From: Candidatus Leptovillus gracilis
GTDB lineage: Bacteria > Chloroflexota > Anaerolineae > Promineifilales > Promineifilaceae
NCBI GenBank assembly: GCA_016716065.1
Contig: JADJXA010000002.1
Span: forward strand, 372,001 to 436,000
Length of the DNA stretch: 64,000 nucleotides
Direction of reading: 5' to 3'
Shown here one piece after another: positions 15,080 through 24,662 of the stretch. The notes beneath the pieces are model-generated. The model searched no databases. It was not told the origin of the DNA and saw nothing but the letters and a program-made list of their open reading frames with translations. Each line of letters starts with the position of its first letter. Within the stretch, counting starts at the first letter, position 1. Made by a program: the position numbers and the translations under genes.

Positions 15080-17305
15080 TCAGGTCTTATCTTCAGGCAG
15101 CAACAAAAGTATTCTATCGTATTCAAACTCATCTGCCATCTGTTTCAAGTTGTGGGCTAATTGCGGATCATGCTGGTGGATGTTTTCCAGACAGGCGGTG
15201 ATAGCCGCCATGTTGGTTTGGGTCGCAGCCTGACGCAGGTCGGCCAGCATAGCCGGCGGCAGGGCAGCCAGGGCATCGCGCAGTGGTGGGTTGGCGGTGG
15301 GGGGATGGGTAACGGCCGTTACCCCCTCATCCAACCATTTCTGGTACACATAGCGCACCCCCAAATGCTGCTGCAACACCTCAAATATCTCGCTTGCTTT
15401 CACCGGTTTGCGTACAAAATCGTCGCAGCCGGAAGCGGCAATGTCATCAATGTTGGCCGTAAAAGCGGTGGCTGTGGTGGCGATGACGATTGTCTGCTGC
15501 CCGGCGGGCGCGCTTTTGATCTGTTTGGTGGCTTCGTAGCCGTTTAACACCGGCATGTGCAGGTCCATCCAGATGAGATGCGGCTGCCATGCCTGCCATG
15601 TCTGATAAGCCTCTTGCCCATTGCTCGCCTGACGAATTGCAAAACCCAACGGCTCCAGCAGGCGCAGCATCACCTGGCGGTTGTCTTCGTTGTCGTCCAC
15701 AATAAGCAGCCGGTAGGTAGGTTGGCCCGGTTCCAGGCCGACAATCTGGTCAGGCCGCCCATAACCAGGCAGACCATTGGTTAATGGCTGGACGCGAACG
15801 TGGAATTGGAACAACGCGCCATTACCGGGCTTGTTTTGCACGTTGCGCGCCGACATGTCGCCGCCGAGGAGTTGGGCAAACTGACGGCTGAGGGAGAGGC
15901 CCAGCCCTGTGCCGCCACCAGCGCTGCGGCCCGCTTTGGCCTGTACAAAGGCGTCGAATAAGATGCCTAGCTCTTCCGGCTCGATGCCCGGTCCGGTGTC
16001 TTCGACGGCAAACAGGAGGGTGGCGGTGGGCGGATGGGTAACGGCCGTATCCACCCGGCAGTCTACCCGCAGCATCACATGCCCCGCCTGGGTAAACTTA
16101 AAGGCGTTGTTGAGCAGATTGATCAAGATTTGCCGCAGCTTCACCTCATCGGTACGCACATACTGCGGCACGTCCGGGTGGCGTTGGACGATAAAACGAA
16201 TCTTCTTATCCTGGTCTTTTACGTGGAACATGGTTTCCAGGTCGGCCAACAGGCGAAACAGGTCAAACTCTCGTTCGTCCAGCGCCATGCGGCCGGCTTC
16301 AATCTTCGACATGTCCAACACCTGATTGATCAGCTCCAGCAGGTGTTCTCCGCTGCGGCTGATGACCTGTAAGTTCACCTCTTGGGCCGCCGAGATAGTG
16401 CGGTCGCGGGCCATTAATTCGGCAAATCCCAAAATGGCGTTTAACGGCGTGCGCAGCTCGTGGCTCATATTAGCCAGGAAGGTGCTTTTGGCCTGGTTGG
16501 CTACCTCTGCCGCCTCTTTGGCAACTTCCAAAGCCGACTGCGTTCGCTTGCGCTCCTCAATCTCGGCCTCCATTTGGTTGAGTGTGGCTTCTAATTGGGC
16601 GGTCATGTCGTTGAAATGGCCGCCCAGCAGCGCCAATTCATCGCCGCTGCTAATGGCCAGACGCTGCGAAAGGTCGCCGTCGCGCACCCGCTGCGTGGCC
16701 CGAATCATCTCTTGCAGCGGGTCGGTGATGGAGCGGCTGAACAGCAGCGCCAATGTTAGCCCCACGGCAACGACAAAAGAGGCTACCAGAATGACTTGTC
16801 GCGCCAGAAGGTTTAATTTGGCCCGCAGCGGGGCGGTGGGCAGCCCTACACTGATGGCCCCGATACGTTGGTTGCCTAAAATGACAGCCTCGCCGGCCAC
16901 CAGTTGTTCAGACTGCCAGTCGAATAGAACGCCGTCGCTGTTGACCAGGGTTTGCCCGTAGGGGTCTGGGGTGATGTTGAAGCGTGTATCAGGGTTTAAA
17001 GCGTCGGCGACGATACGGCCGTCGGCGTCATAAATCCGCCCAAACGTCACCACCCTAAACTGGCCCAGGTCGTCCATCAGGTCAGACAGAAAGTCGGCGT
17101 CCAGAAAATAAAGTGAGTCCGCGCTGCTGGCGATCAGTGTATCCAGCAGCAGGGTGACTTGCTGCTCCAATTCGTCTTCAAAGGCTGCTCTTTCCCGGCG
17201 CACGGAAAGCAGCGTCAGCAAAGTCACCACCAGAATGACGATGAAGGTGATCATCAAGGTCAGCTTAACCGCCAACGGCCGCTGTTTCCATCCCCAATGA
17301 ATCAT
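15080..17305 (-). CDS. Hybrid membrane sensor histidine kinase
   Basis: 741 residues: a transmembrane helix (about 15-35), a periplasmic sensor region (about 36-165) and a second transmembrane helix (about 168-192). A HAMP domain (SITDPLQEMIRATQRV...), a coiled coil, HisKA with FLANMSHELRTPLNAILGF and an HATPase domain (INLLNNAFKFTQAG, VEDTGPGI, GGTGLGLSLSRQFA) follow. Next is a receiver domain (LLIVDDNEDNRQVML, Asp in IWMDLHMPVLNGYE). The C-terminal 100 residues may hold a degenerate Hpt-like helical region (AALPPAMLADLRQAATQT). Its ATG overlaps the stop of the PhnD-like gene (17302-17305), so the binding protein probably supplies its ligand input. Confidence 0.9.
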   Translation of the reverse strand: MIHWGWKQRPLAVKLTLMITFIVILVVTLLTLLSVRRERAAFEDELEQQVTLLLDTLIASSADSLYFLDADFLSDLMDDLGQFRVVTFGRIYDADGRIVADALNPDTRFNITPDPYGQTLVNSDGVLFDWQSEQLVAGEAVILGNQRIGAISVGLPTAPLRAKLNLLARQVILVASFVVAVGLTLALLFSRSITDPLQEMIRATQRVRDGDLSQRLAISSGDELALLGGHFNDMTAQLEATLNQMEAEIEERKRTQSALEVAKEAAEVANQAKSTFLANMSHELRTPLNAILGFAELMARDRTISAAQEVNLQVISRSGEHLLELINQVLDMSKIEAGRMALDEREFDLFRLLADLETMFHVKDQDKKIRFIVQRHPDVPQYVRTDEVKLRQILINLLNNAFKFTQAGHVMLRVDCRVDTAVTHPPTATLLFAVEDTGPGIEPEELGILFDAFVQAKAGRSAGGGTGLGLSLSRQFAQLLGGDMSARNVQNKPGNGALFQFHVRVQPLTNGLPGYGRPDQIVGLEPGQPTYRLLIVDDNEDNRQVMLRLLEPLGFAIRQASNGQEAYQTWQAWQPHLIWMDLHMPVLNGYEATKQIKSAPAGQQTIVIATTATAFTANIDDIAASGCDDFVRKPVKASEIFEVLQQHLGVRYVYQKWLDEGVTAVTHPPTANPPLRDALAALPPAMLADLRQAATQTNMAAITACLENIHQHDPQLAHNLKQMADEFEYDRILLLLPEDKT

Positions 17306-18238
17306 GGCTGCGTCTGAACCAGTTGGTAGAGTGTTTTCATCTGCGCCAGGGCTTCTCCCGGTCCTTCCGGGAATTCGGTGAACTCAGTGGTGAGGAAGAT
17401 CTCCAGGGCAGACTGACCGGATTCGTTTTCATCCATTGCCAACAGTTCGGCTTTCAGGGCGGCGACCAGGGTCTCGTCCAAATCGGCGCGCACCAGCACC
17501 AGTTGGCGCGGCACATCGTCTGTGGCGGCGAAGACAGCCAGTTCGGCCTGGGTTTCGGCCGGCAGGCGGCCGAAGGTGATATTGTCGGTGACGCCGGCCG
17601 GAACTAGGCCGCTGATGACCCATTGAATGGTGGTATTGTCGGCCGTGCTGAAGACGTAGCCGATCTCGTTGGGGGCAACGGCCGTAGCCAATGCCATCTT
17701 TTCCACCGGCGTCAGCCCACGCCCAATCAGATAAGCCAACGGCAGCATATAGCCCGACGTGGAAAAAGGCTCCTCAAACGCGACCATCTGTCCCACCAGA
17801 TCGTCCACCGATTGATAGTCTGCCCCGGCGCGGCTGAAAAAAGACAGTATGATACTCGTCTACGCCATATTTCAGACGGCGCAAAATAGGCGTTGCGCCC
17901 GTCGCCTCGCTGATCACCAGAGAAGGGTATGGGCTGTCAAAGTAAGTGTCCACTTCGCCATTGTCCATCCAGGTGATCATGGTTTCCAGGTCGGGCGCAA
18001 TTCTGACGACCCCCTCGGTTATACCAAAGTCACTCAACTGCGCCGCCAGATAGTCGGCCACTGGTTGGGTTCCTTTGATCGTTTCCGCCGCTTCATCGGA
18101 AATGTCGCCGATGACCAGGGCGCGGTTTTCGGGGACGGCGATGGCGGCTTCTGGGGTAGAGGCAGTTGAAGATGTGCAGCCCATCAGCGCCAGGAATAAG
18201 GTGATACAAATGAAAAACTTTGCAATGATGCCAGACAT
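17302..18238 (-). pseudogene. PhnD-like phosphate/phosphonate-binding lipoprotein, frameshifted
   Basis: The first frame (18238 to about 17840) has a lipoprotein signal (hydrophobic core then LMGCTSS) followed by ALVIGDISDEAAETIKGTQP, with DTYFDSPYP further on. This is the N-terminal lobe of PhnD-type binding proteins. After YHTVFF the match continues in another frame (SRAGADYQSVDDLVGQM, then EPFSTSGYMLP) to the stop at 17302. The change falls in a run of six T on the coding strand (17837-17842). One T fewer restores a full protein of about 311 residues. It may be an assembly error, a recent mutation or +1 slippage. It is followed by an overlapping hybrid kinase, an arrangement in which the binding protein acts as a sensor and not as a transporter part. 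Confidence 0.75.
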
Positions 18239-18255
18239 TTTTTCTCCTTCGAAAA

Positions 18256-18308
18256 TGGGAGCGCGGACGTCCCGTCCGCCCCGGCAGGCGAGACGCCTGC
18301 GTTCCCAG
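18256..18308. repeat. REP-like GC-rich hairpin element (second copy)
   Basis: The element runs TGGGAGCGCGGACGTCCCGT... to ...GACGCCTGCGTTCCCA. It has internal hairpins GGACG-TCCCGTCC and GCAGGC-GAGA-CGCCTGC, and outer TGGGA/TCCCA ends. It shares the GGAGCGC core and the AGACGCCTGCG half with the element at 2317-2398. Confidence 0.65.
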
Positions 18309-18364
18309 GGTTTTCATTCGTGGCGGTGGGTGCAGCCCACGCATGATGTCTCCTGTGAACATAA

Positions 18365-18393
18365 GGTTGTCAAATCTTTAAGATTTGACAACC
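18365..18393. repeat. 29-bp perfect hairpin (14-bp arms, 1-nt loop)
   Basis: GGTTGTCAAATCTT and its exact complement AAGATTTGACAACC are separated by a single T. It lies in a divergent intergenic region, so it is unlikely to be a terminator for either neighbour. Confidence 0.7.
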
Positions 18394-18623
18394 CTAAACC
18401 TTTTCATTCAGGGTGGTGTGCCATGTTATAAAGCCATTTGTGCAAAATGTAGGACAGGAAAGCCAACTTGTCAAACGCCAAATGTCATGGTATGGAGGCT
18501 TTGGGGAACGGCCGTATCGCCGCCCGCCGCGAGTTATGATAGACTTTGCCCATCAACCCGCCTGTATCGTGCAGCACAAATGAGATGCGCAGCGAATAAA
18601 ACGCCATTGTCCAGCATGAAACC

Positions 18624-19556
18624 ATGAAAGATTTATTCAAGGTGTATGAAGTGGGGCCACGCGATGGCCTGCAAAATGAAGCCAATCCCATCAGCACGGC
18701 GCGTAAAAACCGGCTGGTGGATGGTCTGGTAGAGGCTGGCTTGCAGCACATCGAGCTGACCAGTTTTGTTCACCCAACGGCCGTGCCGCAGATGGCCGAT
18801 GCCGATGAGGTGATGGTGACGGCGCTGGGAAAATACGGCCGTCTGCCCACCCAATTCGTCGGCCTCGTCTTCAACCAGCGCGGCTACGACCGGGCCATCG
18901 CCGCCGGCTGCCGGGCCATTGCCTGCGGCGTGTCGGTCAGCGAATCCTTCAGCCAGAGCAATACCCGCATGTCCACCCAGGAAGCGTTAGAGATCAGCCG
19001 CAGCCTGGTTTCCCAGGCCAAACGAGACGGCCTCTGGACCCGCGTGTACGTGATGACCGCCTGGGTCTGCCCCTTTGAAGGGCGTACCAACCCCTACCGC
19101 ACCATCGCCCTTGCCGAAAAACTGTGGGAACTGGGCGCCGACGAGTTGGCGATCGCCGATACTATCGGCCACGCCGACCCGCTGTCAGTCGGCCATCTGA
19201 TGGAAGAGTTAGGCCGCCGCCTGGATATGAACCGGCTGGCCGTTCACCTGCATGATACACAGGCGATGGGGCTGGCGAACGCTACCACGGCCCTGCAGGC
19301 TGGCGTGCGTATCTTCGACAGCAGCCTGGGCGGATTGGGCGGCTGCCCCTTTGCCCCGGGCGCGGCCGGCAACCTGGCCACCGAAGATCTGGTGTTCCTG
19401 GCCTACAAAATGGGCCTGGGGACCGGCATAGATTTCCAAAAATTGTGGCCGATCATTTACGACATGGAGCAGTGGGTGGGCCGGCCGATTGGCGGCCGCA
19501 TCCGCCAATGGTGGGAAAGCGTCTGCAACCAGGAACCGGCCATCACGTTTGTTTAG
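18624..19556 (+). CDS. mvaB: Hydroxymethylglutaryl-CoA lyase
   Basis: A 310-residue TIM-barrel lyase that cleaves HMG-CoA to acetoacetate and acetyl-CoA, the last step of leucine degradation. Motifs present are EVGPRDGLQNE (residues 7-17), ELTSFVHP, the divalent-metal His pair in VHLHDTQAMGLAN, and the family signature GGLGGCPFAPGAAGN with its catalytic Cys. Length matches bacterial MvaB (about 300). The gene stands alone here; other leucine-pathway genes are not in the window. A strong stem-loop terminator follows at 19599-19642. Confidence 0.92.
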   Translation: MKDLFKVYEVGPRDGLQNEANPISTARKNRLVDGLVEAGLQHIELTSFVHPTAVPQMADADEVMVTALGKYGRLPTQFVGLVFNQRGYDRAIAAGCRAIACGVSVSESFSQSNTRMSTQEALEISRSLVSQAKRDGLWTRVYVMTAWVCPFEGRTNPYRTIALAEKLWELGADELAIADTIGHADPLSVGHLMEELGRRLDMNRLAVHLHDTQAMGLANATTALQAGVRIFDSSLGGLGGCPFAPGAAGNLATEDLVFLAYKMGLGTGIDFQKLWPIIYDMEQWVGRPIGGRIRQWWESVCNQEPAITFV

Positions 19557-19598
19557 CGCTCAGGCAGGTTTGACGAGCGGCTGAGGCTATACAGCGCT

Positions 19599-19642
19599 AA
19601 AACAAAACGGGAAGGAGAACACTCTCCTTCCCGTTTTGTTTT
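19599..19642 (+). terminator. Rho-independent terminator, 20-bp perfect stem
   Basis: AAAACAAAACGGGAAGGAGA (19599-19618) pairs exactly with 19623-19642 around the loop ACAC, and the stem ends in T-rich sequence. The A-rich 5' arm makes it potentially active in both directions, which suits its place between convergent genes. Confidence 0.85.
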
Positions 19643-19675
19643 AGGCCCTGAGGATTTCTAAAACCCTCAGGGCCT
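19643..19675. repeat. Hairpin element next to the terminator
   Basis: AGGCCCTGAGGATTT and AAACCCTCAGGGCCT pair with one mismatch around a CTA loop. It is built like the other small intergenic hairpins of the window. Confidence 0.6.
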
Positions 19676-19727
19676 TGGCAAACTGCGTGAATCTCAGACC
19701 TATGGGTTCATATGTTTTTAACTTGTG

Positions 19728-19760
19728 AGATTGGACCAATCTCCAAGATTGGTCCAATCT
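19728..19760. repeat. 33-bp perfect hairpin, second copy, inverted orientation
   Basis: Its arms are identical to those of the copy at 13865-13897, but the loop is CCA instead of TGG. Because the arms are palindromic to each other, this is the same element in reverse orientation. Confidence 0.75.
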
Positions 19761-19790
19761 GGAAACTCCAAAGTTAATTGCAAACAAACC

Positions 19791-22700
19791 CTATGGCGTG
19801 AAGATGATGCGGCCTTCAATCATCGGTGTCACCGGCGAGAAAGCCAGGAAGTAATCCGCTAGCGCCTCGTCTAATGCCGGGCCAAAGTCATAGGGATTGA
19901 CGGCGTTGTCACGGAACATCAGGTAGTTGTCGCCGCCGCGGCGCATAAAGTCATTGGTCACAACTTTATACATCGCGTCTTCGTCCAACGGGTCCCAACT
20001 TAAGCCGTTCCACACTTCCACGTTCACCACCCGCGCCTGAGCCGGCAAGGCCGGATTGATCTCATAGCGCAAACCGGAGACCTGGGTGAACCCGCCATTG
20101 GCAGCCGGGTAAAGGCGCGCGCCATTTTCCAATGCGGCTTTGACGTAGACGCCTTGCAGTTCAAAGGTGGCAATCGCGTTGCCAAATGGCAAAGTCTCCA
20201 GTACGTCGCCCATGGACACCGGGCCAGCCAGAATCGGGGCGCGCAAGCCGCCGCCGTTTTGGAAGGCGATCTGGTAGTTGGCGCCTGGTTCAGCCTGGTT
20301 GGCTTTCCACAGCATGGCGTCGGCCACCAGATTGCCCATCAGACATTCACCGATGCGGCATATCTGAACGCCGCTTACCAGAATGGGCAGGTCAACTGTT
20401 GTTGTGCCCACCTGGGTAGCGATGAGATCTGCTACGGCGTCACGGAATGGCTCTAACATGCCGTCCAGCACCGGGTCTGGGGTGACGGCCGTGCCCAGGT
20501 AAATGGGGTTGCCCTGGTAGTAGTGTACCAGCCCATCCGGGCCAAAGAGTACGTCCAGGTTGCCCAAGAACGTGCCCCATTGGTAAGCCGTGACAACCAA
20601 CACCGGCTCACCCGCCGGGCTTTCCACCACGGATGGGTATTCGCCAACCGGGGTCAGCGGCCCGATAGAAGGCGGCCCAAAGGAAACAGGCAGCGCCGGG
20701 GAATAGAGGAAGCTGTGGCTGTGCCCGCCGACGATCACATCTACGCCGCTCACCGCCGCGGCCAGGTCCAGATCAACGTCGTACCCCATGTGGGTCAGGG
20801 CGATGATTTTGTCAATGCCCATTCCTGTCAGGGTGTCTACCGTTGCCTGTAAGGTCGTAATTGGGGCGGTAAAGGTGATGTTCGGACCGGGGCTGGAGAT
20901 GTTGGTCGTATCGGGCGTTGTCAGACCGATAATACCGATCTCCTGTCCACCGCGCACAACAACTGTGTAAGGCAGAATCAGGCCTTGCAGGTCTGGGTCG
21001 GCGCTGGCGTCTATGTTGGCGCTGAGGACGGGGAAGTCTGACCCGCTGATGAAACTGGCGAGGGTTGCCGGTCCGTTGTCGAACTCGTGGTTGCCCACGG
21101 CCATGGCATCGTAACCGATGTAGTTCATGGTCATGGTCAGGACATCACCTTTGAAGAGGTTATAGAAGAGCGTGCCCTGGAATTGGTCACCGGCGTCTAC
21201 TACCACAACATTGTCGGTGTTGGCGCGGATGTCGTTAACGGCCGCTGCCACACGCGGCGCGCCGGCGATACAGTTTCCGGCCGTAATATCTGCCGGTTTG
21301 CAGCGGGCGCCGTTGCGGTTGTATTGGTCCACCCGCGCATGGAAGTCGTTGGTGTGCAAGATGGTGAGATCAAACACATCCAGGCTCCCAACGGTGATTG
21401 GCTCAAAGTACGCCTGCCCACCGTTGACATTGCGTGGGTCGCCGTTGTAATCCACAATCATCACGCCCAGCGGTTCGCTGTACCAATAGCCGGTCTGGCT
21501 GTCTACAGACACAGTCATGACGGCCGTGAGATTGGCCGGACCGGGGTCGTTGCTCAGGTCCCAGGCAAACGGCGAATTGGCATAGTCGAACTGCCCGGCC
21601 GGATTCATGCTGACGCCGCCCTCATCAAAACCATACAACTGATAATCGAAGGTGGAATTGGTCGGTCCCAGGTCTTGCCAGGCGGCCGGTAAGTACCATT
21701 CCATGTAGGAGGCGTTGTAGTCTGTGTAGATGGCGTATGGGCTGGCAAGATACACCAGATTGGTCGCCAGGTCCACCTGGGCAACGACCCACACGTTGTT
21801 GTTGCCTGCGCCAGTGCGCGCGCCGTTATTCCAGTTGAAGTTAACGTAATCCCACGTACCGTCCTGGTCAGCGTCAATGTACAGATCGAACTCGGCGAAG
21901 TCTGGTTGGGGCACATGCCAGTAATTCCAGGCGTCAATGCCTATGGCAACGATGTCGCCATAAGTCGGATCTGCTCCGGCGTAATCTAAGCCAAACAGAC
22001 GCACGTCACCAGGACCGGCCATAGCCGGATCTGGCGTGTCGTTCCATACCAGAGCCGGGAAAGCCCACAGGCTGGAGGTGATTGGCCCGCGATGGGTAAT
22101 ATCGAAGGTTGCCACATCGTTTACCGGGTCGGTGATGACGCTGCTGGCAGCGATTTCTTCTAGCTGCGAGTACGGCCGTGGTTGGAAGTAGAAGGGTACA
22201 ACCAGATCGCCAGCTGCGGCGGCCACGGCGCCAGCCTGGGCGGCCGATGGGACGTCGGCGCCATCTTTGGCGATAACCGGCAGGTAAATCTGGTAAACCG
22301 GCGCGGGCGAGAAGACGACCCAGCCGTAATACTCTTCCACGACGCCGAACAAGACCGGAATCTGGGTCATGTCCAGGCTCAGGGTCACGGTGACAACCGC
22401 GCTTTCACCAGCGGCGAGGGTAACTTCCCCTGGCTCGACAGTCAGCGCTGCGCCGACCGTGCGCGAACCGGCCTGGAACATCCAGTCGGTCAGGTAAGTT
22501 ACTTCGCTGTCGCCTTCATTGTAGAGGGTGACGTTGCTGACGCGGGTGACAGCGTCGTTGCGCGACATGGGCACGCCCCAGCTCAGGCTGACCAGATCGT
22601 CGTTGCCGATGGCGAAGACATCTGTGTCCACTGCGCGGTAAGCGTCTACACGGCCGGAACCGGTGCGGGGGATGGGGGTGTTGTCGGCCAGAGGCACGGC

Positions 22701-24662
22701 CGTGTTCATCATGGCCGCCTTAATTTGTTCAGGCGTCCAATCTGGGTTGGCCTGCACCATCAACGCCGCCACACCGGCGACATGCGGCGCGGCCATGGAA
22801 GTGCCGCTCAGGCTTGTACCGCCACCACCACTGCCCATATCGGCGGCAAAGATGCCCACGCCTGGGGCGGTGATTTCTGGCTTTAGCGCAGAGTCGTAGC
22901 CACGCGGACCGCGTGAGGAGAAGCTGGCAATGAAATCAGCCGGAGTATAAGGATCCGGAACCGTGACAACATCCTCTTTGCCGTTGACAACGACGATTTC
23001 ACCGTCTGCCGGGACCAGGTTCATCCCGTCTTGCATCTGAATGAAGGCGGCGGGGATCAGCACCGGCACGCCAATGCCACCAAATGCACCGGCTGTATTG
23101 TTATAAATAATGGTTCCTACCGCCCCTAAGGACGCAGCATTATTTACTTTGTCGCTGAACGCGCAGGTACCGCGCTGGATCAGGGCGATTTGTCCGTCCA
23201 GGGCGTCGGGGGCGATTCCAGCCGTGGAGCATAGCTGATTGTTCGTGGCTCCAGCCAGGTTGCCGACGTATGCCAACGGCGCGGCCGTTGTGGTGATGTA
23301 ATGCCCTGTGTCGTTGTCAAAGCTCGCCGGCGTGTAGATGATATTGGTCTGGGTAATGTAGGTTGTCCCAGAAATGTTAATGGCCGGACCGGTAACAAAG
23401 CCACTGGTTGACGCCGCCACGGAAATGGCTTTGTCGGCCGTGGCCGGTGAGCCAGTGATGTAGCTGTTGTTGCCCGCATTACCGGCTGAAGCAACGACGA
23501 CGATACCGGCAGCTACCGCGTTTTCTGTGCCCGCGACGCTGGGGTCATCCACGTTATCGGTGCCGAAGTTGCTGCCCAGGGACATGTTGATGACTTGCGG
23601 CCAGCCAAAGAGCATGTAATTGTGGGTCGCCCATTCCAGCGCGTCAATGACCAGGCTGGTGGAGCCGCTGGCGCCAAAGACCTTAAGCGCGACGAGCTTG
23701 GCCGCAGGGGCCACACCATCGCTCACATCACCGGCGGCATTACCGGCGGCAATGGAGGCCACGTGTGTGCCGTGCCCCCCCTCATCCAGCGGGTCTGGGT
23801 CGGGATTGGGGATAGGTTGATAGGATGGGGAGGTATCATCGGCGTTGTAGGTGGTGCCGGCGAAATCGTAGCCGCCAATAACTTTCGCTGTGGGGAAGCT
23901 GAACGATTCGATGAAGTCCGGGTCATTGCTGGCAAAGTCAGCCGGATCACCGCTGCCGCCAAAGACGGCGTGGGTGTAGTCTATGCCGGTGTCTATGATG
24001 GCGATGGTGATGCCTTCACCGGCATATCCCAGGTCTTCCCAGACATCCGGCGCGCCAATCAGCGGCACACTGGCGGAAAGGGTTGGCTCGTGGGTGGGGG
24101 CGCGATGGATTGCTTTCACGCCGGGCAGCGCACGCAGTTCGTTTAGCTTGTTCAGCGGGGTGAGGACCTGGATGCCATTGTAGACGGCCGTGTAATTGGA
24201 GATGATTGTGGCGCCCAGGCTTTCGATTTGGGGCGCGACGGCCGTTTGTGCGCTTTTCAGGCTTTGCTCATAGCTTTGCAGGGCGGTGGGGGCCGGGGTA
24301 CGGCCGTTGGCCTTCTCAGCGGCATAATAAGCAGCCAGCGGCGCCTGCTCAAACTCAATGATCATCAGGGCGTCGCTGGTGACGATGTCGGCCAGAGCGG
24401 CGGGCACATAACCGGCCATCTGCACAAACTCTTCGGCCGTCATCCCCTCAGCGAAGAGCGCCTGAATGTCAGCCGGGAGTTCTTCCCGTTGACCGCGCGT
24501 CTGTTTGTCCGCAGTCGGTGCATCCGCGCTGTTACCATCTGTCTGAACAACCGGCGCTTCAGACGTCATTGCCGCCTGGGAGGCAGAGGCGTTCACTAGA
24601 ACGAACACCGTGCCAGAGACCAGGGCAAAGATTAACAATAGAATTAAAAATCGGTTACGCAT
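19791..24662 (-). CDS. Secreted subtilisin-like protease fused to a 5'-nucleotidase
   Basis: A 1623-residue exported protein. Residues 1-30 form a signal peptide and about 95-195 an I9-type propeptide. The S8 protease domain has catalytic Asp224 (IIDTGIDYT), His297 (GGHGTHVAS) and Ser622 (SGTSMAAPHVAG), with Asn395 in SAGN and a PA-type insert (about 440-560). Residues about 700-1095 are beta-rich linker domains that include IYLPVIAKDG. From about 1097 a metallophosphoesterase begins (ILHTNDFHAR, VVDAGDQFQGT, AVGNHEFDNG), followed by the 5'-nucleotidase C-terminal domain (about 1390-1623). It would digest protein and release phosphate from nucleotides outside the cell. No C-terminal anchor is seen. 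AAGGAG precedes the ATG at 24662. Confidence 0.92.
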   Translation of the reverse strand: MRNRFLILLLIFALVSGTVFVLVNASASQAAMTSEAPVVQTDGNSADAPTADKQTRGQREELPADIQALFAEGMTAEEFVQMAGYVPAALADIVTSDALMIIEFEQAPLAAYYAAEKANGRTPAPTALQSYEQSLKSAQTAVAPQIESLGATIISNYTAVYNGIQVLTPLNKLNELRALPGVKAIHRAPTHEPTLSASVPLIGAPDVWEDLGYAGEGITIAIIDTGIDYTHAVFGGSGDPADFASNDPDFIESFSFPTAKVIGGYDFAGTTYNADDTSPSYQPIPNPDPDPLDEGGHGTHVASIAAGNAAGDVSDGVAPAAKLVALKVFGASGSTSLVIDALEWATHNYMLFGWPQVINMSLGSNFGTDNVDDPSVAGTENAVAAGIVVVASAGNAGNNSYITGSPATADKAISVAASTSGFVTGPAINISGTTYITQTNIIYTPASFDNDTGHYITTTAAPLAYVGNLAGATNNQLCSTAGIAPDALDGQIALIQRGTCAFSDKVNNAASLGAVGTIIYNNTAGAFGGIGVPVLIPAAFIQMQDGMNLVPADGEIVVVNGKEDVVTVPDPYTPADFIASFSSRGPRGYDSALKPEITAPGVGIFAADMGSGGGGTSLSGTSMAAPHVAGVAALMVQANPDWTPEQIKAAMMNTAVPLADNTPIPRTGSGRVDAYRAVDTDVFAIGNDDLVSLSWGVPMSRNDAVTRVSNVTLYNEGDSEVTYLTDWMFQAGSRTVGAALTVEPGEVTLAAGESAVVTVTLSLDMTQIPVLFGVVEEYYGWVVFSPAPVYQIYLPVIAKDGADVPSAAQAGAVAAAAGDLVVPFYFQPRPYSQLEEIAASSVITDPVNDVATFDITHRGPITSSLWAFPALVWNDTPDPAMAGPGDVRLFGLDYAGADPTYGDIVAIGIDAWNYWHVPQPDFAEFDLYIDADQDGTWDYVNFNWNNGARTGAGNNNVWVVAQVDLATNLVYLASPYAIYTDYNASYMEWYLPAAWQDLGPTNSTFDYQLYGFDEGGVSMNPAGQFDYANSPFAWDLSNDPGPANLTAVMTVSVDSQTGYWYSEPLGVMIVDYNGDPRNVNGGQAYFEPITVGSLDVFDLTILHTNDFHARVDQYNRNGARCKPADITAGNCIAGAPRVAAAVNDIRANTDNVVVVDAGDQFQGTLFYNLFKGDVLTMTMNYIGYDAMAVGNHEFDNGPATLASFISGSDFPVLSANIDASADPDLQGLILPYTVVVRGGQEIGIIGLTTPDTTNISSPGPNITFTAPITTLQATVDTLTGMGIDKIIALTHMGYDVDLDLAAAVSGVDVIVGGHSHSFLYSPALPVSFGPPSIGPLTPVGEYPSVVESPAGEPVLVVTAYQWGTFLGNLDVLFGPDGLVHYYQGNPIYLGTAVTPDPVLDGMLEPFRDAVADLIATQVGTTTVDLPILVSGVQICRIGECLMGNLVADAMLWKANQAEPGANYQIAFQNGGGLRAPILAGPVSMGDVLETLPFGNAIATFELQGVYVKAALENGARLYPAANGGFTQVSGLRYEINPALPAQARVVNVEVWNGLSWDPLDEDAMYKVVTNDFMRRGGDNYLMFRDNAVNPYDFGPALDEALADYFLAFSPVTPMIEGRIIFTP

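Larger units (their letters stand above)
18239..18623. other. Divergent intergenic region with two hairpin repeats
   Basis: These 385 bases separate the divergent signalling operon and HMG-CoA lyase. They hold a REP-like element and a 29-bp hairpin, listed separately. No clear consensus promoter could be assigned. Confidence 0.6.
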
